From: Atherix ibis
Lineage: Eukaryota; Arthropoda; Insecta; Diptera; Athericidae
Direction: 5' to 3'
Length of the DNA: 64,000 nt
Assembly (NCBI GenBank): GCA_958298945.1
Contig: OY282608.1
Coordinates: 75,626,806 to 75,690,805 of the forward strand
Each line of letters opens with the position of its first letter. Positions within the stretch are counted from its first letter, which is position 1. Positions 45,964-56,332 of the stretch are shown in pieces. Below the pieces are notes generated by a model. The model saw only the letters and a list, made by a program, of their open reading frames with translations, had not been told where the DNA came from and searched no databases. Position numbers and translations under genes: made by a program.

Positions 45964-46487
45964 GTTTGTTGGTTTGTTGGCTTGTTGGTGTGTTGGTTTG
46001 TTGGTTTGTTGGTTTGTTGGTTTGTTCGTTTGTTGGTTTGTAGGTTTTTTGGTTTTTTGGTTTTTTTGGTTTGTTGGTTTGTTGGTTAGCTGGTTTGTTG
46101 GTTAGTTAGCTTGTTGGTTTGTTGGTTTGTTGGATTGTTGGTTAGGTCGTTACTTGGTTTGTTGGTTTGTTGGTTTGTTGGTTTTGTTCGTATGTTGGTT
46201 TGCTGGTTTGTTGGTTTAATGGTTTGTTGTCTTGTTGGCTTGTTGGTTTGTTGGTTTGTTGGCTTATTGGTTTTGTTGGTTTGTTGGTTTGTTGGCTTGT
46301 TAATTTGTTGGTTTATTGGCTTGTTGGTTTTTTCGTTTGCTGGTTTGTTGGTTTGTTGGTTCGTTGGTTTGTTGGTTTGTTGGTTTTTTGGTTTGTTGTC
46401 TTGTTGGCTTGTTGGTTTGTTGGTTTGTTGGCTTATTGGTTTTCTTGGTTTGTTGGTTTGTTCGTTTGTTGGTTTGTTGGTTTGTTG
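45964..46487 (+). repeat. 524-bp local tandem unit, copy 2
   Basis: Second member of the pair, including the doubly variant GGTTAGCTGG that both copies share and that is not in the parent 3.45-kb copy at 42,117. It differs from copy 1 at single bases, such as GGTTTCTTGGATTG at 45,602 versus GGTTTGTTGGATTG here. Confidence 0.85.
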
Positions 46488-49160
46488 GTTTGTTCGTTTG
46501 TTGGTTTGTTGGTTTGTTAGTTTGTTGGTTTGTTAGTTTGTTGGTTTGTTGGTTTGTTGGTTTGTTGGTTTTTTGGTTTGTTGGTTTGTTGGTTCGTTGG
46601 TTGTTGGTTTTGCTGGTTTGTTGGTTTGTTGGTTTGTTGGTTTGTAGGTTTGTTGGTTTGTTGGCTTGTTCGTTTGTTGGTTTGTTGGTTTTGTTCGTTT
46701 GTTGGTTTGCTAGTTTGTTGGTTTGTTGGTTTGTTAGTTTGTTGGTTTGTTGGTTTGTTGGTTTGTTGGTTTGTTGGTTTGTTGGTTTATTTGTTTGTTC
46801 GTTTGTTGGTTTGTTGGTTTGTTGGTTTGTAGGTTTTTTGTTTTTTTGGTTTTTTTGGTTTGTTGGTTTGTTGGTTTATTTGTTTGTTGGTTTGTTGGTT
46901 TGTTGGTTTGTTTGTTTGTTGGCTTGTTGGTTTGTTGGATTGTTGGTTTGTTGGTTTGTTGGCTTGTTGGTTTGTTGGTTTGTTGGTTTGTTGGTTTGTT
47001 GGTTTGTTGGTTTGTTGGTTTGTTGGTTTGTTGGTTTGTTGGTTTGTTGGTTTGTTGGTTTGTTGGTTTGTTGGTTTGTTCGTTTGTTTGTTTGTTTGTT
47101 TTTTGGTTTGTTGTTTTGTTGGTTTGTTGGTTTGTTGGTTTGTTGGCTTGTTAGCTTGTTGGATTGTTGGTTTGTTGGTTTGTTAGTTTGCTGGCTTGTT
47201 GGTTTGTTGGTTTGTTGGTTTGTTGGTTTGTTGGTTTGTTGGTTTGTTGGTTTGTACGTTTGTTGGCTTGTTGGCTTGTTGGTTTGTTGGCTTGTTGGCT
47301 TGTTGGTTTGTTGGTTTGTTGGTTTGTTGGTTTGTTGGTTTGTTGGTTTGTTGGTTTGTTGGCTTGTTGGTGTGTTGGTTTGTTGGTTTGTTGGTTTGTT
47401 GGTTTGTTCGTTTGTTGGTTTGTAGGTTTTTTGGTTTTTTGGTTTTTTTGGTTTGTTGGTTTGTTGGTTAGTTGGTTTGTTGGTTTGTTAGCTTGTTGGT
47501 TTGTTGGTTTGTTGGATTGTTGGTTAGGTCGTTACTTGGTTTGTTGGTTTGTTGGTTTGTTGGTTTTGTTCGTATGTTGGTTTGCTGGTTTGTTGGTTTA
47601 ATGGTTTGTTGTCTTGTTGGCTTGTTGGTTTGTTGGTTTGTTGGCTTATTGGTTTTGTTGGTTTGTTGGTTTGTTGGCTTGTTGGCTTGTTAATTTGTTG
47701 GTTTATTGGCTTGTTGGTTTTTTCGTTTGCTGGTTTGTTGGTTTGTTGGTTCGTTGGTTTGTTGGTTTGTTGGTTTGTTGGTTTGTTGTCTTGTTGGCTT
47801 GTTGGTTTGTTGGTTTGTTGGCTTATTGGTTTTGTTGGTTTGTTGGTTTGTTCGTTTGTTGGTTTGTTGGTTTGTTGGTTTGTTCGTTTGTTGGTTTGTT
47901 GGTTTGTTAGTTTGTTGGTTTGTTAGTTTGTTGGTTTGTTGGTTTGTTGGTTTGTTGGTTTTTTGGTTTGTTGGTTTGTTGGTTCGTTGGTTTGCTGGTT
48001 TTGCTGGTTTGTTGGTTTGTTGGTTTGTTGGTTTGTAGGTTTGTTGGTTTGTTGGCTTGTTCGTTTGTTGGTTTGTTGGTTTTGTTCGTTTGTTGGTTTG
48101 CTAGTTTGTTGGTTTGTTGGTTTGTTAGTTTGTTGGTTTGTTGGTTTGTTGGTTTGTTGGTTTGTTAGTTTATTTGTTTGTTCGTTTGTTGGTTTGTTGG
48201 TTTGTTGGTTTGTTGGTTTGTTGGTTTGTTGGTTTGTTGGTTTGTTGGTTTGTTGGTTTGTTGGTTTGTTGGTTTGTTGGTTTGTTGGTTTATTTATTTA
48301 TTCGTTTGTTGGCTTGTTGGTTTGTTGGCTTGTTGATTTGTTCGCTTGTTGGTTTGTTGGTTTGTTGGTTTGTTCGTTTGTTGGTTTGTTCGTTTGTTGG
48401 CTTGTTGGTTTGTTGGCTTGTTGGCTAGTTGGTTTGTTGGTTTGCTGGTTCTTTTGTTTTTTGGTTTGTTCGTTTGTTGGTTTGTTGGTTTGTTGGTTTG
48501 TTTGTTTGTTGGTTTGTTTGTTTGTTGGTTTGTTTGTTTGTTGGCTTGTCGGTTTGTTGGTTTGTTGGTTTGTTAGTTTGTTTTTTTTGTTGGTTTGTTT
48601 GTTTGTTGGTTTGTTGGTTTGTTCGTTTTTTGGCTTGTTGGTTTGTTGGCTTGTTGGCTTGTCGGTCTGTTGGTTTGTTGGTTTGTTGGCTTGTTGGTTT
48701 GTTGGTTTATTTGTTTATTTGTTTGTTGGTTTGTTGGTTTTTGTTGGTTTGTTGATTTGTTTGTTTGTTGGTTTGTTGGTTTGTTAGTTTGTTGGTTTGT
48801 TGGTTTGTTTGTTTGTTGGTTTGTTGGTTTGTTCGTTTGTTGGTTTGTTTGTTTGTTGGCTTTTTAGTTTGTTGGCTTGTTGGTTTGTTGGTTTGTTGGC
48901 TTGTTGGCTTGTTGGTTTTTTGGTTTGTTGGTTTATTAGTTTACTGGCTTGTTGACTTGTTTGTTTGTTAGTTTGTTGGTTTGTTGGTTTGTTGGTTTGT
49001 TGGTTTGTTGGTTTGTTCGTTTGTTGGCTTGTTGGATTTTTGGTTTGTTGGCTTGTTGGCTTGTTGGTTTGTTGGTTTGTTGGTTTGTTGGTTTGTTGGT
49101 TTGTTGGCTTGTTGGTTTGTTGGTTTGTTGGTTTGTCGGTTTGTTCGTTTGTTGGTTTGT
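46488..49160 (+). repeat. Displaced copy of 36.9-39.95 kb
   Basis: The left part matches 36,950-37,400 at offset 9,577, the rest matches 37,990-39,980 at 9,169-9,177 (TACG 38086 to 47255; GGTTAGGTCG 38353 to 47522; GGTTTATTTATTTATTCG 39110 to 48287; GGTTTTTGTTGG 39559 to 48736). The step of 408 bp is exactly 51 units and removes the stretch with GGTTAATTTTTTTATTTG. Confidence 0.88.
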
Positions 49161-49720
49161 TGAATTTTTGGTTTGTTGGTTTGTTGGTTAGTTGGTTTGT
49201 TGGTTTGTTAGCTTGTTGGTTTATTGGTTTGTTGGTTTGTTGGTTAGGTGGTTACTTGGTTTGTTGGTTTGTTGGTTTGTTGGCTTGTCTATTTGTTGGT
49301 TTGTTGGTTTGTTGGTTTGTTGGTTTGTTTGTTTGTTGGTTTGGTCGTTTGTTGACTTGTTGGTTTGTTGGCTTGTTGGCTTGTTAATTTGTTGGTTTGT
49401 TGGCTTGTTGGTTTGTTGGTTTGTTGGTTTTTTGGTTTGTTGGTTTGTTGGTTTGTTGGTTTGTTGGTTTGTTGGTTTGTTGGTTCGTTGGTTTGTTGGT
49501 TTGTTGGTTTGTTGGTTTGTTGTCTTGTTGGCTTGTTGGTTTGTTGGTTTGTTGGCTTATTGGTTTTGTTGGTTTGTTGGTTTGTTCGTTTGTTGGTTAG
49601 TTGGTTTGTTGGTTTGTTTGTTTGTTGGTTTGTTGGTTTGTTGGTTTGTTGGTTTGTTGGCTTGTTGGTTTGTTGGTTTGTTGGTTTGTTGGTTTGTTCG
49701 TTTGTTGGTTTGTTGAATTT
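49161..49720 (+). repeat. 561-bp local tandem unit, copy 1
   Basis: It starts at TTGAATTTTTGG (GAA at 49162) and holds GGTTAGGTGGTTACTT at 49242 and a GGCTTGTCTATTTG stretch near 49,281. All recur in the next 560 bp. The CTATTTG variant is found nowhere else in the window that I could see. Confidence 0.87.
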
Positions 49721-50280
49721 TTGGTTTGTTGGTTTGTTGGTTTGTTGGTTAGTTGGTTTGTTGGTTTGTTAGCTTGTTGGTTTATTGGTTTGTTGGTTTG
49801 TTGGTTAGGTGGTTACTTGGTTTGTTGGTTTGTTGGTTTGTTGGCTTGTCTATTTGTTGGTTTGTTGGTTTGTTGGTTTGTTGGTTTGTTTGTTTGTTGG
49901 TTTGGTCGTTTGTTGACTTGTTGGTTTGTTGGCTTGTTGGCTTGTTAATTTGTTGGTTTGTTGGCTTGTTGGTTTGTTGGTTTGTTGGTTTTTTGGTTTG
50001 TTGGTTTGTTGGTTTGTTGGTTTGTTGGTTTGTTGGTTTGTTGGTTCGTTGGTTTGTTGGTTTGTTGGTTTGTTGGTTTGTTGTCTTGTTGGCTTGTTGG
50101 TTTGTTGGTTTGTTGGCTTATTGGTTTTGTTGGTTTGTTGGTTTGTTCGTTTGTTGGTTAGTTGGTTTGTTGGTTTGTTTGTTTGTTGGTTTGTTGGTTT
50201 GTTGGTTTGTTGGTTTGTTGGTTTTTTGGTTTGTTGGTTTGTTGGTTCGTTGGTTTGTTGGTTTGCTGGTTTGTTGGTTT
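49721..50280 (+). repeat. 561-bp local tandem unit, copy 2
   Basis: GGTTAGGTGGTTACTT at 49803 and the GGCTTGTCTATTTG stretch near 49,843 are at offset 561; the preceding GAATTTTTGG (49715) is at 553, one unit less. This is the last GGTTAGG landmark of the window and closes the central domain. Confidence 0.87.
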
Positions 50281-51189
50281 GTTGGTTTGTTGGTTTGTAG
50301 GTTTGTCGGTTTGTTGGTTTGTTCGTTTGTTGGTTTGTTGGTTTTGTTCGTATGTTGGTTTGCTGGTTTGTTGGTTTGTTGGTTTGTTAGTTTGTTGGTT
50401 TGTCGGTTTGTTGGTTTGTTGGTTTGTTGGTTTGTTGGTTTGTTGGTTTGTTGGTTTATTTGTTTGTTCGTTTGTTGGTTTGTTGGCTTGTTGGTTTGTT
50501 GGTTTGTTGGTTTGTTGGTTTGTTGGTTTGTTGGTTTATTTGTTTATTCGTTTGTTGGCTTGTTGGTTTGTTGGCTTGTTGATTTGTTTGCTTGTTGGTT
50601 TGTTGGTTTGTTGGTTTGTTCGTTTGTTGGTTTGTTCGTTTGTTGGCTTGTTGGTTTGTTGGCTTGTTGGCTAGTTGGTTTGTTGGTTTGTTGGTTCTTT
50701 TGTTTGTTGGTTTGTTCGTTTGTTGGTGTTTTGGTTTGTTGGCTTGTTGGTTTGTTGGCTTGTTGGTTTGTTGGTTTATTGGTTTGTTGGTTTGTTGGTT
50801 TGTTGTTTTGTTGTTTTGTTGGTTTGTTGGTTTGTTGGTATTGTTTGTTTGTTGGTTTGTTTGTTTGTTGGCTTGTTGGTTTGTTGGTTTGTTGGTTTGT
50901 TGGTTTGTTGGTTTGTTGTTTTGTTGGTTTGTTTGTTTGTTGGTTTGTTGGTTTGTTCGTTTTTTGGCGTGTTGGTTTGTTATCTTGTTGGCTTGTTGGT
51001 CTGTTGGTTTGTTTGTTTGTTGGTTTGTTGGTTTGTCGGTTTGTTGGTTTATTTGTTTGTTGGTTTGATGGTTTTTGTTGGTTTGTTGATTTGTTTGTTT
51101 GTTGGTTTGTTGGTTTGTTAGTTTGTTTGTTTGTTGGTTTGTTTGTTTGTTGGTTTGTTGGTTTGTTCGTTTGTTGGTTTGTTGGTTTG
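50281..51189 (+). repeat. Module M, central-domain form, at the right domain edge
   Basis: GGTTCTTTTG at 50693, a GGTGTTTTGG unit near 50,725 and GGTTTTTGTTGG at 51070 follow the order seen at 27,826-28,177. A 9-bp unit GGTATTGTT near 50,838 sits where the related copies have the T10 tract. The central-domain pattern continues to about 51,185 and then changes abruptly to the pattern of 13,100. Confidence 0.83.
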
Positions 51190-53881
51190 TTGGTTTGTTG
51201 GTTTGTTGGTTTGTTGGCTTGTTGGTTTGTTGGTTTGTTGGTTTGTTGGTTTGTTAGTTTGTTGGTTTGTTGACTTGTTGGTTTGTTGGTTTTTTGGTTT
51301 GTTGATTTGTTGGTTTGTTGATTTGTTGGTTTGTTGGTTTGTTGGTTTGTTGGTTTGTTGGTTTATTTGTTTGTTGGTTTGTTGGTTTGTTCGTTTGTTG
51401 GTTTGTTCGTTTGTTGGTTTGTTGGTTTGTTGGTTTGTTGGTTTGTTGGTTTGTTGATTTGTTGGTTTGTTGGTTTGTTGGTTTGTTGGTTTGTTGGCTT
51501 GTTGGTTTGTTGGTTTGTTGGTTTATTTGTTTGTTAGTTTGTTGGTTTGTTGGGTTGTTGGTTTATTTGTTTGTTGGTTTGTTAGTTTGCTGGCTTGTTG
51601 GTTTGTTGCTTTGTTGGTTTGTTGGTTTGTTGGTTTATTTGTTTGTTGGTTTGTTCGTTTGTTGGCTTGTTGGCTTGTTGGCTTGTTGGCTTGTTGGCCT
51701 GTTGGTTTGTTGGTTTGTTGGTTTGTTGGCTTGTTGGTTTGTTGGTTTGTTGGTTTGTTGGTTTGTTAGTTTGTTGGTTTGTTGGCTTGTTGGTTTGTTG
51801 GTTTTTTGGTTTGTTGATTTGTTGGTTTGTTGATTTGTTGGTTTGTTGGTTTGTTGGTTTGTTGGTTTGTTGGTTTGTTGGTTTGTTGGTTTCTTGGTTT
51901 GTTGGTTTGTTGGTTTTTTGGTTTGTTTGCTTGTTGGTTTGTTGGTTTGTTGGTTTGTTGATTTGTTGGTTTGTTGGTTTGTTGGTTTGTTGGTTTGTTG
52001 GTTTGTTGGTTTGTTGGTTTGTTGGTTTGTCGTTTGTAGGTTTTTTGGTTTGTTGGTTTGTTGGTTGGTTGGTTTGTTGGTTTGTTGGTTTGTTGGCTTG
52101 TTGGTTTGTTGGTTTTTTTGGCTTGTTGGCTTGTTGGTTTGTTGGTTTGTTGGTTTGTTGGTTTGTTGGTTTGTTGGTTTGTTGGTCTGTTGGTTTGTTG
52201 GTTTGTTGGCTTGTTGGTTTGTTGGCTTGTTGGCTTGTTGGTTTGTTGGTTTGTTGGTTTGTTGGTTTGTTGGTTTGTTGGTTTTTTTGGTTTGTTGGTT
52301 TGTTGGTTTGTTGGTTTATTGGTTTGTTGGTTTGTTGGTTTGTTGGTTTGTTTGTTTGTTGATTTGTTCGTTTGTTGGTTTGTTGGTTTGTTTGTTTGTT
52401 AATTTGTTCGTTTGTTGGCTTGTTGGTTTGTTGGCTTGTTGGCTTGTTTGCTTGTTAGTTTGTTAGTTTGTTTGCTTGTTGGTTTGTTGGTTTGTTGGTT
52501 TGTTGGTTTGCTGGCTTGTCGGTTTGTTGGCTTGTTGGCTTGTTGGTTTGTTGGTTTGTTGGATTCTTGGTCTGTTGGTTTGTTGGTTTGTTGGTTTGTT
52601 GGTTTATTGGTTTGTTGGTTTGTTTGTTTGTTGGTTTGTTCGTTTGGTGGCTTGTTGGTTTGTTGGCTTGTTGGCTTGTTGGTTTATTTGTTTGTTGGTT
52701 TGTTAGTTGGCTGGCTTGTTGGTTTGTTGCTTTGTTGGTTTGTTGGTTTGTTGGTTTATTTGTTTGTTGGTTTGTTCGTTTGTTGGCTTGTTGGCTTATT
52801 GGCTTGTTGGTTTGTTGGTTTGTTGGTTTGTTGGCTTGTTGGTTTGTTGGTTTGTTGGTTTGTTGGTTTGCTAGTTTGTTGGTTTGTTAGTTTGTTGGTT
52901 TGTTGGTTTGTTGGTTTGTTGGTTTGTTTGTTTGTTGGTTTATTTGTTTGTTAGTTTGTTGGTTTGTTGGGTTATTGGTTTATTTGTTTGTTGGTTTGTT
53001 AGTTTGCTGGCTTGTTGGTTTGTTGCTTTGTTGGTTTGTTGGTTTGTTGGTTTATTTGTTTGTTGGTTTGTTCGTTTGTTGGCTTGTTGGCTTGTTGGAT
53101 TGTTGGCTTGTTGGTTTGTTGGTTTGTTGGTTTGTTAGCTTTTTGGTTTGTTGGTTTGTTGGTTTGTTGGTTTGTTAGTTTGTTGGTTTTTTAGTTTGTT
53201 GGTTTGTTGGTTTGTTGGTTTGTTGGTTTGTTGGTTTGTTGGTTTGTTGGTTTGTTGGTTTATTTGTTTGTTCGTTTGTTGGTTTGTTGGTTTGTTGGTT
53301 TGTTGGTTTGTTGGTTTGTTGGTTTGTTGGTTAATTTGTTTATTCGTTTGTTGGCTTGTTGGTTTGTTGGCTTGTTGATTTGTTCGCTTGTTGGTTTGTT
53401 GGTTTGTTGGTTTGTTCGTTTGTTGGTTTGTTCGTTTGTTGGTGTTTTGGTTTGTTGGTTTGTTGGTTTGTTGGCTTGTTGGTTTGTTGGTTTGTTGGTT
53501 TGTTGGTTTGTTGGTTTGTTGGTTTGTTTGTTTGTTGGTTTGTTTGTTTTTCGGCTTGTTGGTTTGTTGGTTTGTTGGTTTTTTGGTTTGTTGGTTTGTT
53601 GTTTTGTTGGTTTGTTTGTTTGTTGGTTTGTTGGTTTGTTCGTTTTTTGGCTTGTTGGTTTGTTGCCTTGTTGGCTTGTTGGTCTGTTGGTTTGTTTGTT
53701 TGTTGGTTTGTTGGTTTGTTGGTTTATTTGTTTGTTGGTTTGTTGATTTTTGTTGGTTTGTTGATTTGTTTGTTTGTTGGTTTGTTGGTTTGTTAGTTTG
53801 TTGGTTTGTTGGTTTGTTTATTTGTTGGTTTGTTCATTTGTTGGCTTGATGGTTTGTTGGCTTCTTGGCTTTTTGGCATGT
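51190..53881 (+). repeat. Right flanking repeat, part 1, copy 1
   Basis: Direct copy of 13,101-15,776 at offset 38,087-38,113. Landmarks: GACTTG at 51272, TCGTTTGTAGG at 52030, GGATTCTTGG at 52561, GATTTTTGTTGG at 53745 (one base changed from GGTTTTTGTTGG) and GGCATG at 53875. Confidence 0.9.
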
Positions 53882-56332
53882 TGGTTTGTTGGTTTGTTGG
53901 TTTGTTGGTTTGTTGGTTTGTTGGCTTGTTGGCTTGTTGGCTTGCTGGCTTGTTGGTATGTTGGTTTGTTGGTTTGTTGGTTTGTTGGTTTGTTGGTTTG
54001 TTGGTTTATTGGTTTGTTGGTTTGTTTGTTTGTTGGTTTGTTCGTTTGGTGGCTTGTTGGTTTGTTGGCTTGTTGGCTTGTTGGTTTATTTGTTTGTTGG
54101 TTTGTTAGTTGGCTGGCTTGTTGGTTTGTTGCTTTGTTGGTTTGTTGGTTTGTTGGTTTGTTGGTTTGTTGGTTTGTTGGTTTGTTGGCTTGTTGGTTTG
54201 TTGGTTTGTTGGTTTGTTGGTTTGTTAGTTTGTTGGTTTGTTGGCTTGTTGGTTTGTTGGTTTTTTGGTTTGTTGATTTGTTGGTTTGTTGATTTGTTGG
54301 TTTGTTGGTTTGTTGGTTTGTTGGTTTGTTGGTTTGTTGGTTTGTTGGTTTCTTGGTTTGTTGGTTTGTTGGTTTTTTGGTTTGTTGGCTTGTTGGTTTG
54401 TTGGTTTGTTGGTTTGTTGGTTTGTTGATTTGTTGGTTTGTTGGTTTGTTGGTTTGTTGGTTTGTTGGTTTGTTGGTTTGTTGGTTTGTTGGTTTGTTGG
54501 TTTGTCGTTTGTAGGTTTTTTGGTTTGTTGGTTTGTTGGTTGGTTGGTTTGTTGGTTTGTTGGTTTGTTGGCTTGTTGGTTTGTTGGTTTTTTTGGCTTG
54601 TTGGCTTGTTGGTTTGTTGGTTTGTTGGTTTGTTGGTTTGTTGGTTTGTTGGTTTGTTGGTTTGTTGGTCTGTTGGTTTGTTGGTTTGTTGGCTTGTTGG
54701 TTTGTTGGCTTGTTGGCTTGTTGGTTTGTTGGTTTGTTGGTTTGTTGGTTTGTTGGTTTGTTGGTTTTTTTGGTTTGTTGGTTTGTTGGTTTGTTGGTTT
54801 ATTGGTTTGTTGGTTTGTTGGTTTGTTGGTTTGTTTGTTTGTTGATTTGTTCGTTTGTTGGTTTGTTGGTTTGTTTGTTTGTTAATTTGTTCGTTTGTTG
54901 GCTTGTTGGTTTGTTGGCTTGTTGGCTTGTTTGCTTGTTAGTTTGTTAGTTTGTCTGCTTGTTGGTTTGTTGGTTTGTTGGTTTGTTGGTTTGCTGGCTT
55001 GTCGGTTTGTTGGCTTGTTGGCTTGTTGGTTAGTTGGTTTGTTGGATTCTTGGTCTGTTGGTTTGTTGGTTTGTTGGTTTGTTGGTTTATTGGTTTGTTG
55101 GCTTGTTGGCTTGTTGGTTTATTTGTTTGTTGGTTTGTTAGTTGGCTGGCTTGTTGGTTTGTTGCTTTGTTGGTTTGTTGGTTTGTTGGTTTATTTGTTT
55201 GTTGGTTTGTTCGTTTGTTGGCTTGTTGGCTTGTTGGCTTGTTGGTTTGTTGGTTTGTTGGTTTGTTGGCTTGTTGGTTTGTTGGTTTGTTGGTTTGCTA
55301 GTTTGTTGGTTTGTTAATTTGTTGGTTTGTTGGTTTGTTGGTTTGTTGGTTTGTTTGTTTGTTGGTTTATTTGTTTGTTAGTTTGTTGGTTTGTTGGGTT
55401 GTTGGTTTATTTGTTTGTTGGTTTGTTAGTTTGCTGGCTTGTTGGTTTGTTGCTTTGTTGGTTTGTTGGTTTGTTGGTTTATTTGTTTATTTGTTTGTTG
55501 GTTTGTTCGTTTGTTGGCTTGTTGGCTTGTTGGATTGTTGGCTTGTTGGTTTGTTGGTTTGTTGGTTTGTTGGCTTTTTGGTTTGTTGGTTTGTTGGTTT
55601 GTTGGTTTGTTAGTTTGTTGGTTTTTTAGTTTGTTGGTTTGTTGGTTTGTTGGTTTGTTGGTTTGTTGGTTTGTTGGTTTGTTGGTTTGTTGGTTTGTTG
55701 GTTTGTTGGTTTGTTGGTTTATTTGTTTGTTCGTTTGTTGGTTTGTTGGTTTGTTGGTTTGTTGGTTTGTTGGTTTGTTGGTTTGTTGGTTAATTTGTTT
55801 ATGCGTTTGTTGGCTTGTTGGTTTGTTGGCTTGTTGATTTGTTCGCTTGTTGGTTTGTTGGTTTGTTGGTTTGTTCGTTTGTTGGTTTGTTCGTTTGTTG
55901 GTGTTTTGGTTTGTTGGCTTGTTGGTTTGTTGGCTTGTTGGTTTGTTGGTTTGTTGGTTTGTTGGTTTGTTGGTTTGTTGGTTTGTTTGTTTGTTGGTTT
56001 GTTTGTTTTTTGGCTTGTTGGTTTGTTGGTTTGTTGGTTTTTTGGTTTGTTGGTTTGTTGTTTTGTTGGTTTGTTTGTTTGTTGGTTTGTTGGTTTGTTA
56101 GTTTTTTGGCTTGTTGGTTTGTTGCCTTGTTGGCTTGTTGGTCTGTTGGTTTGTTTGTTTGTTGCTTTGTTGGTTTATTTGTTTGTTGGTTTGTTGGTTT
56201 TTGTTGGTTTGTTGATTTGTTTGTTTGTTTGTTTGTTGGTTTGTTAGTTTGTTGGTTTGTTGGTTTGTTTGTTTGTTGGTTTGTTCATTTGTTGGCTTGA
56301 TGGTTTGTTGGCTTCTTGGCTTTTTGGCATGT
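53882..56332 (+). repeat. Right flanking repeat, part 1, copy 2
   Basis: Second tandem copy of the 2.4-kb block: TCGTTTGTAGG at 54505 (offset 2,475), GGATTCTTGG at 55044 (2,483), GGTTTTTGTTGG at 56196 and GGCATG at 56326 (2,451). In between, the offset drops to 2,427, so seven units were lost and some regained. The left flank has this block only once. Confidence 0.88.

Noticed and set aside
26297..49820. TTAGG inside GGTTAGGTGG as an interstitial telomere repeat
   Set aside because: The pentamer occurs singly within each landmark and never in tandem; no TTAGGG, TTTAGGG or TTGGGG array is present.
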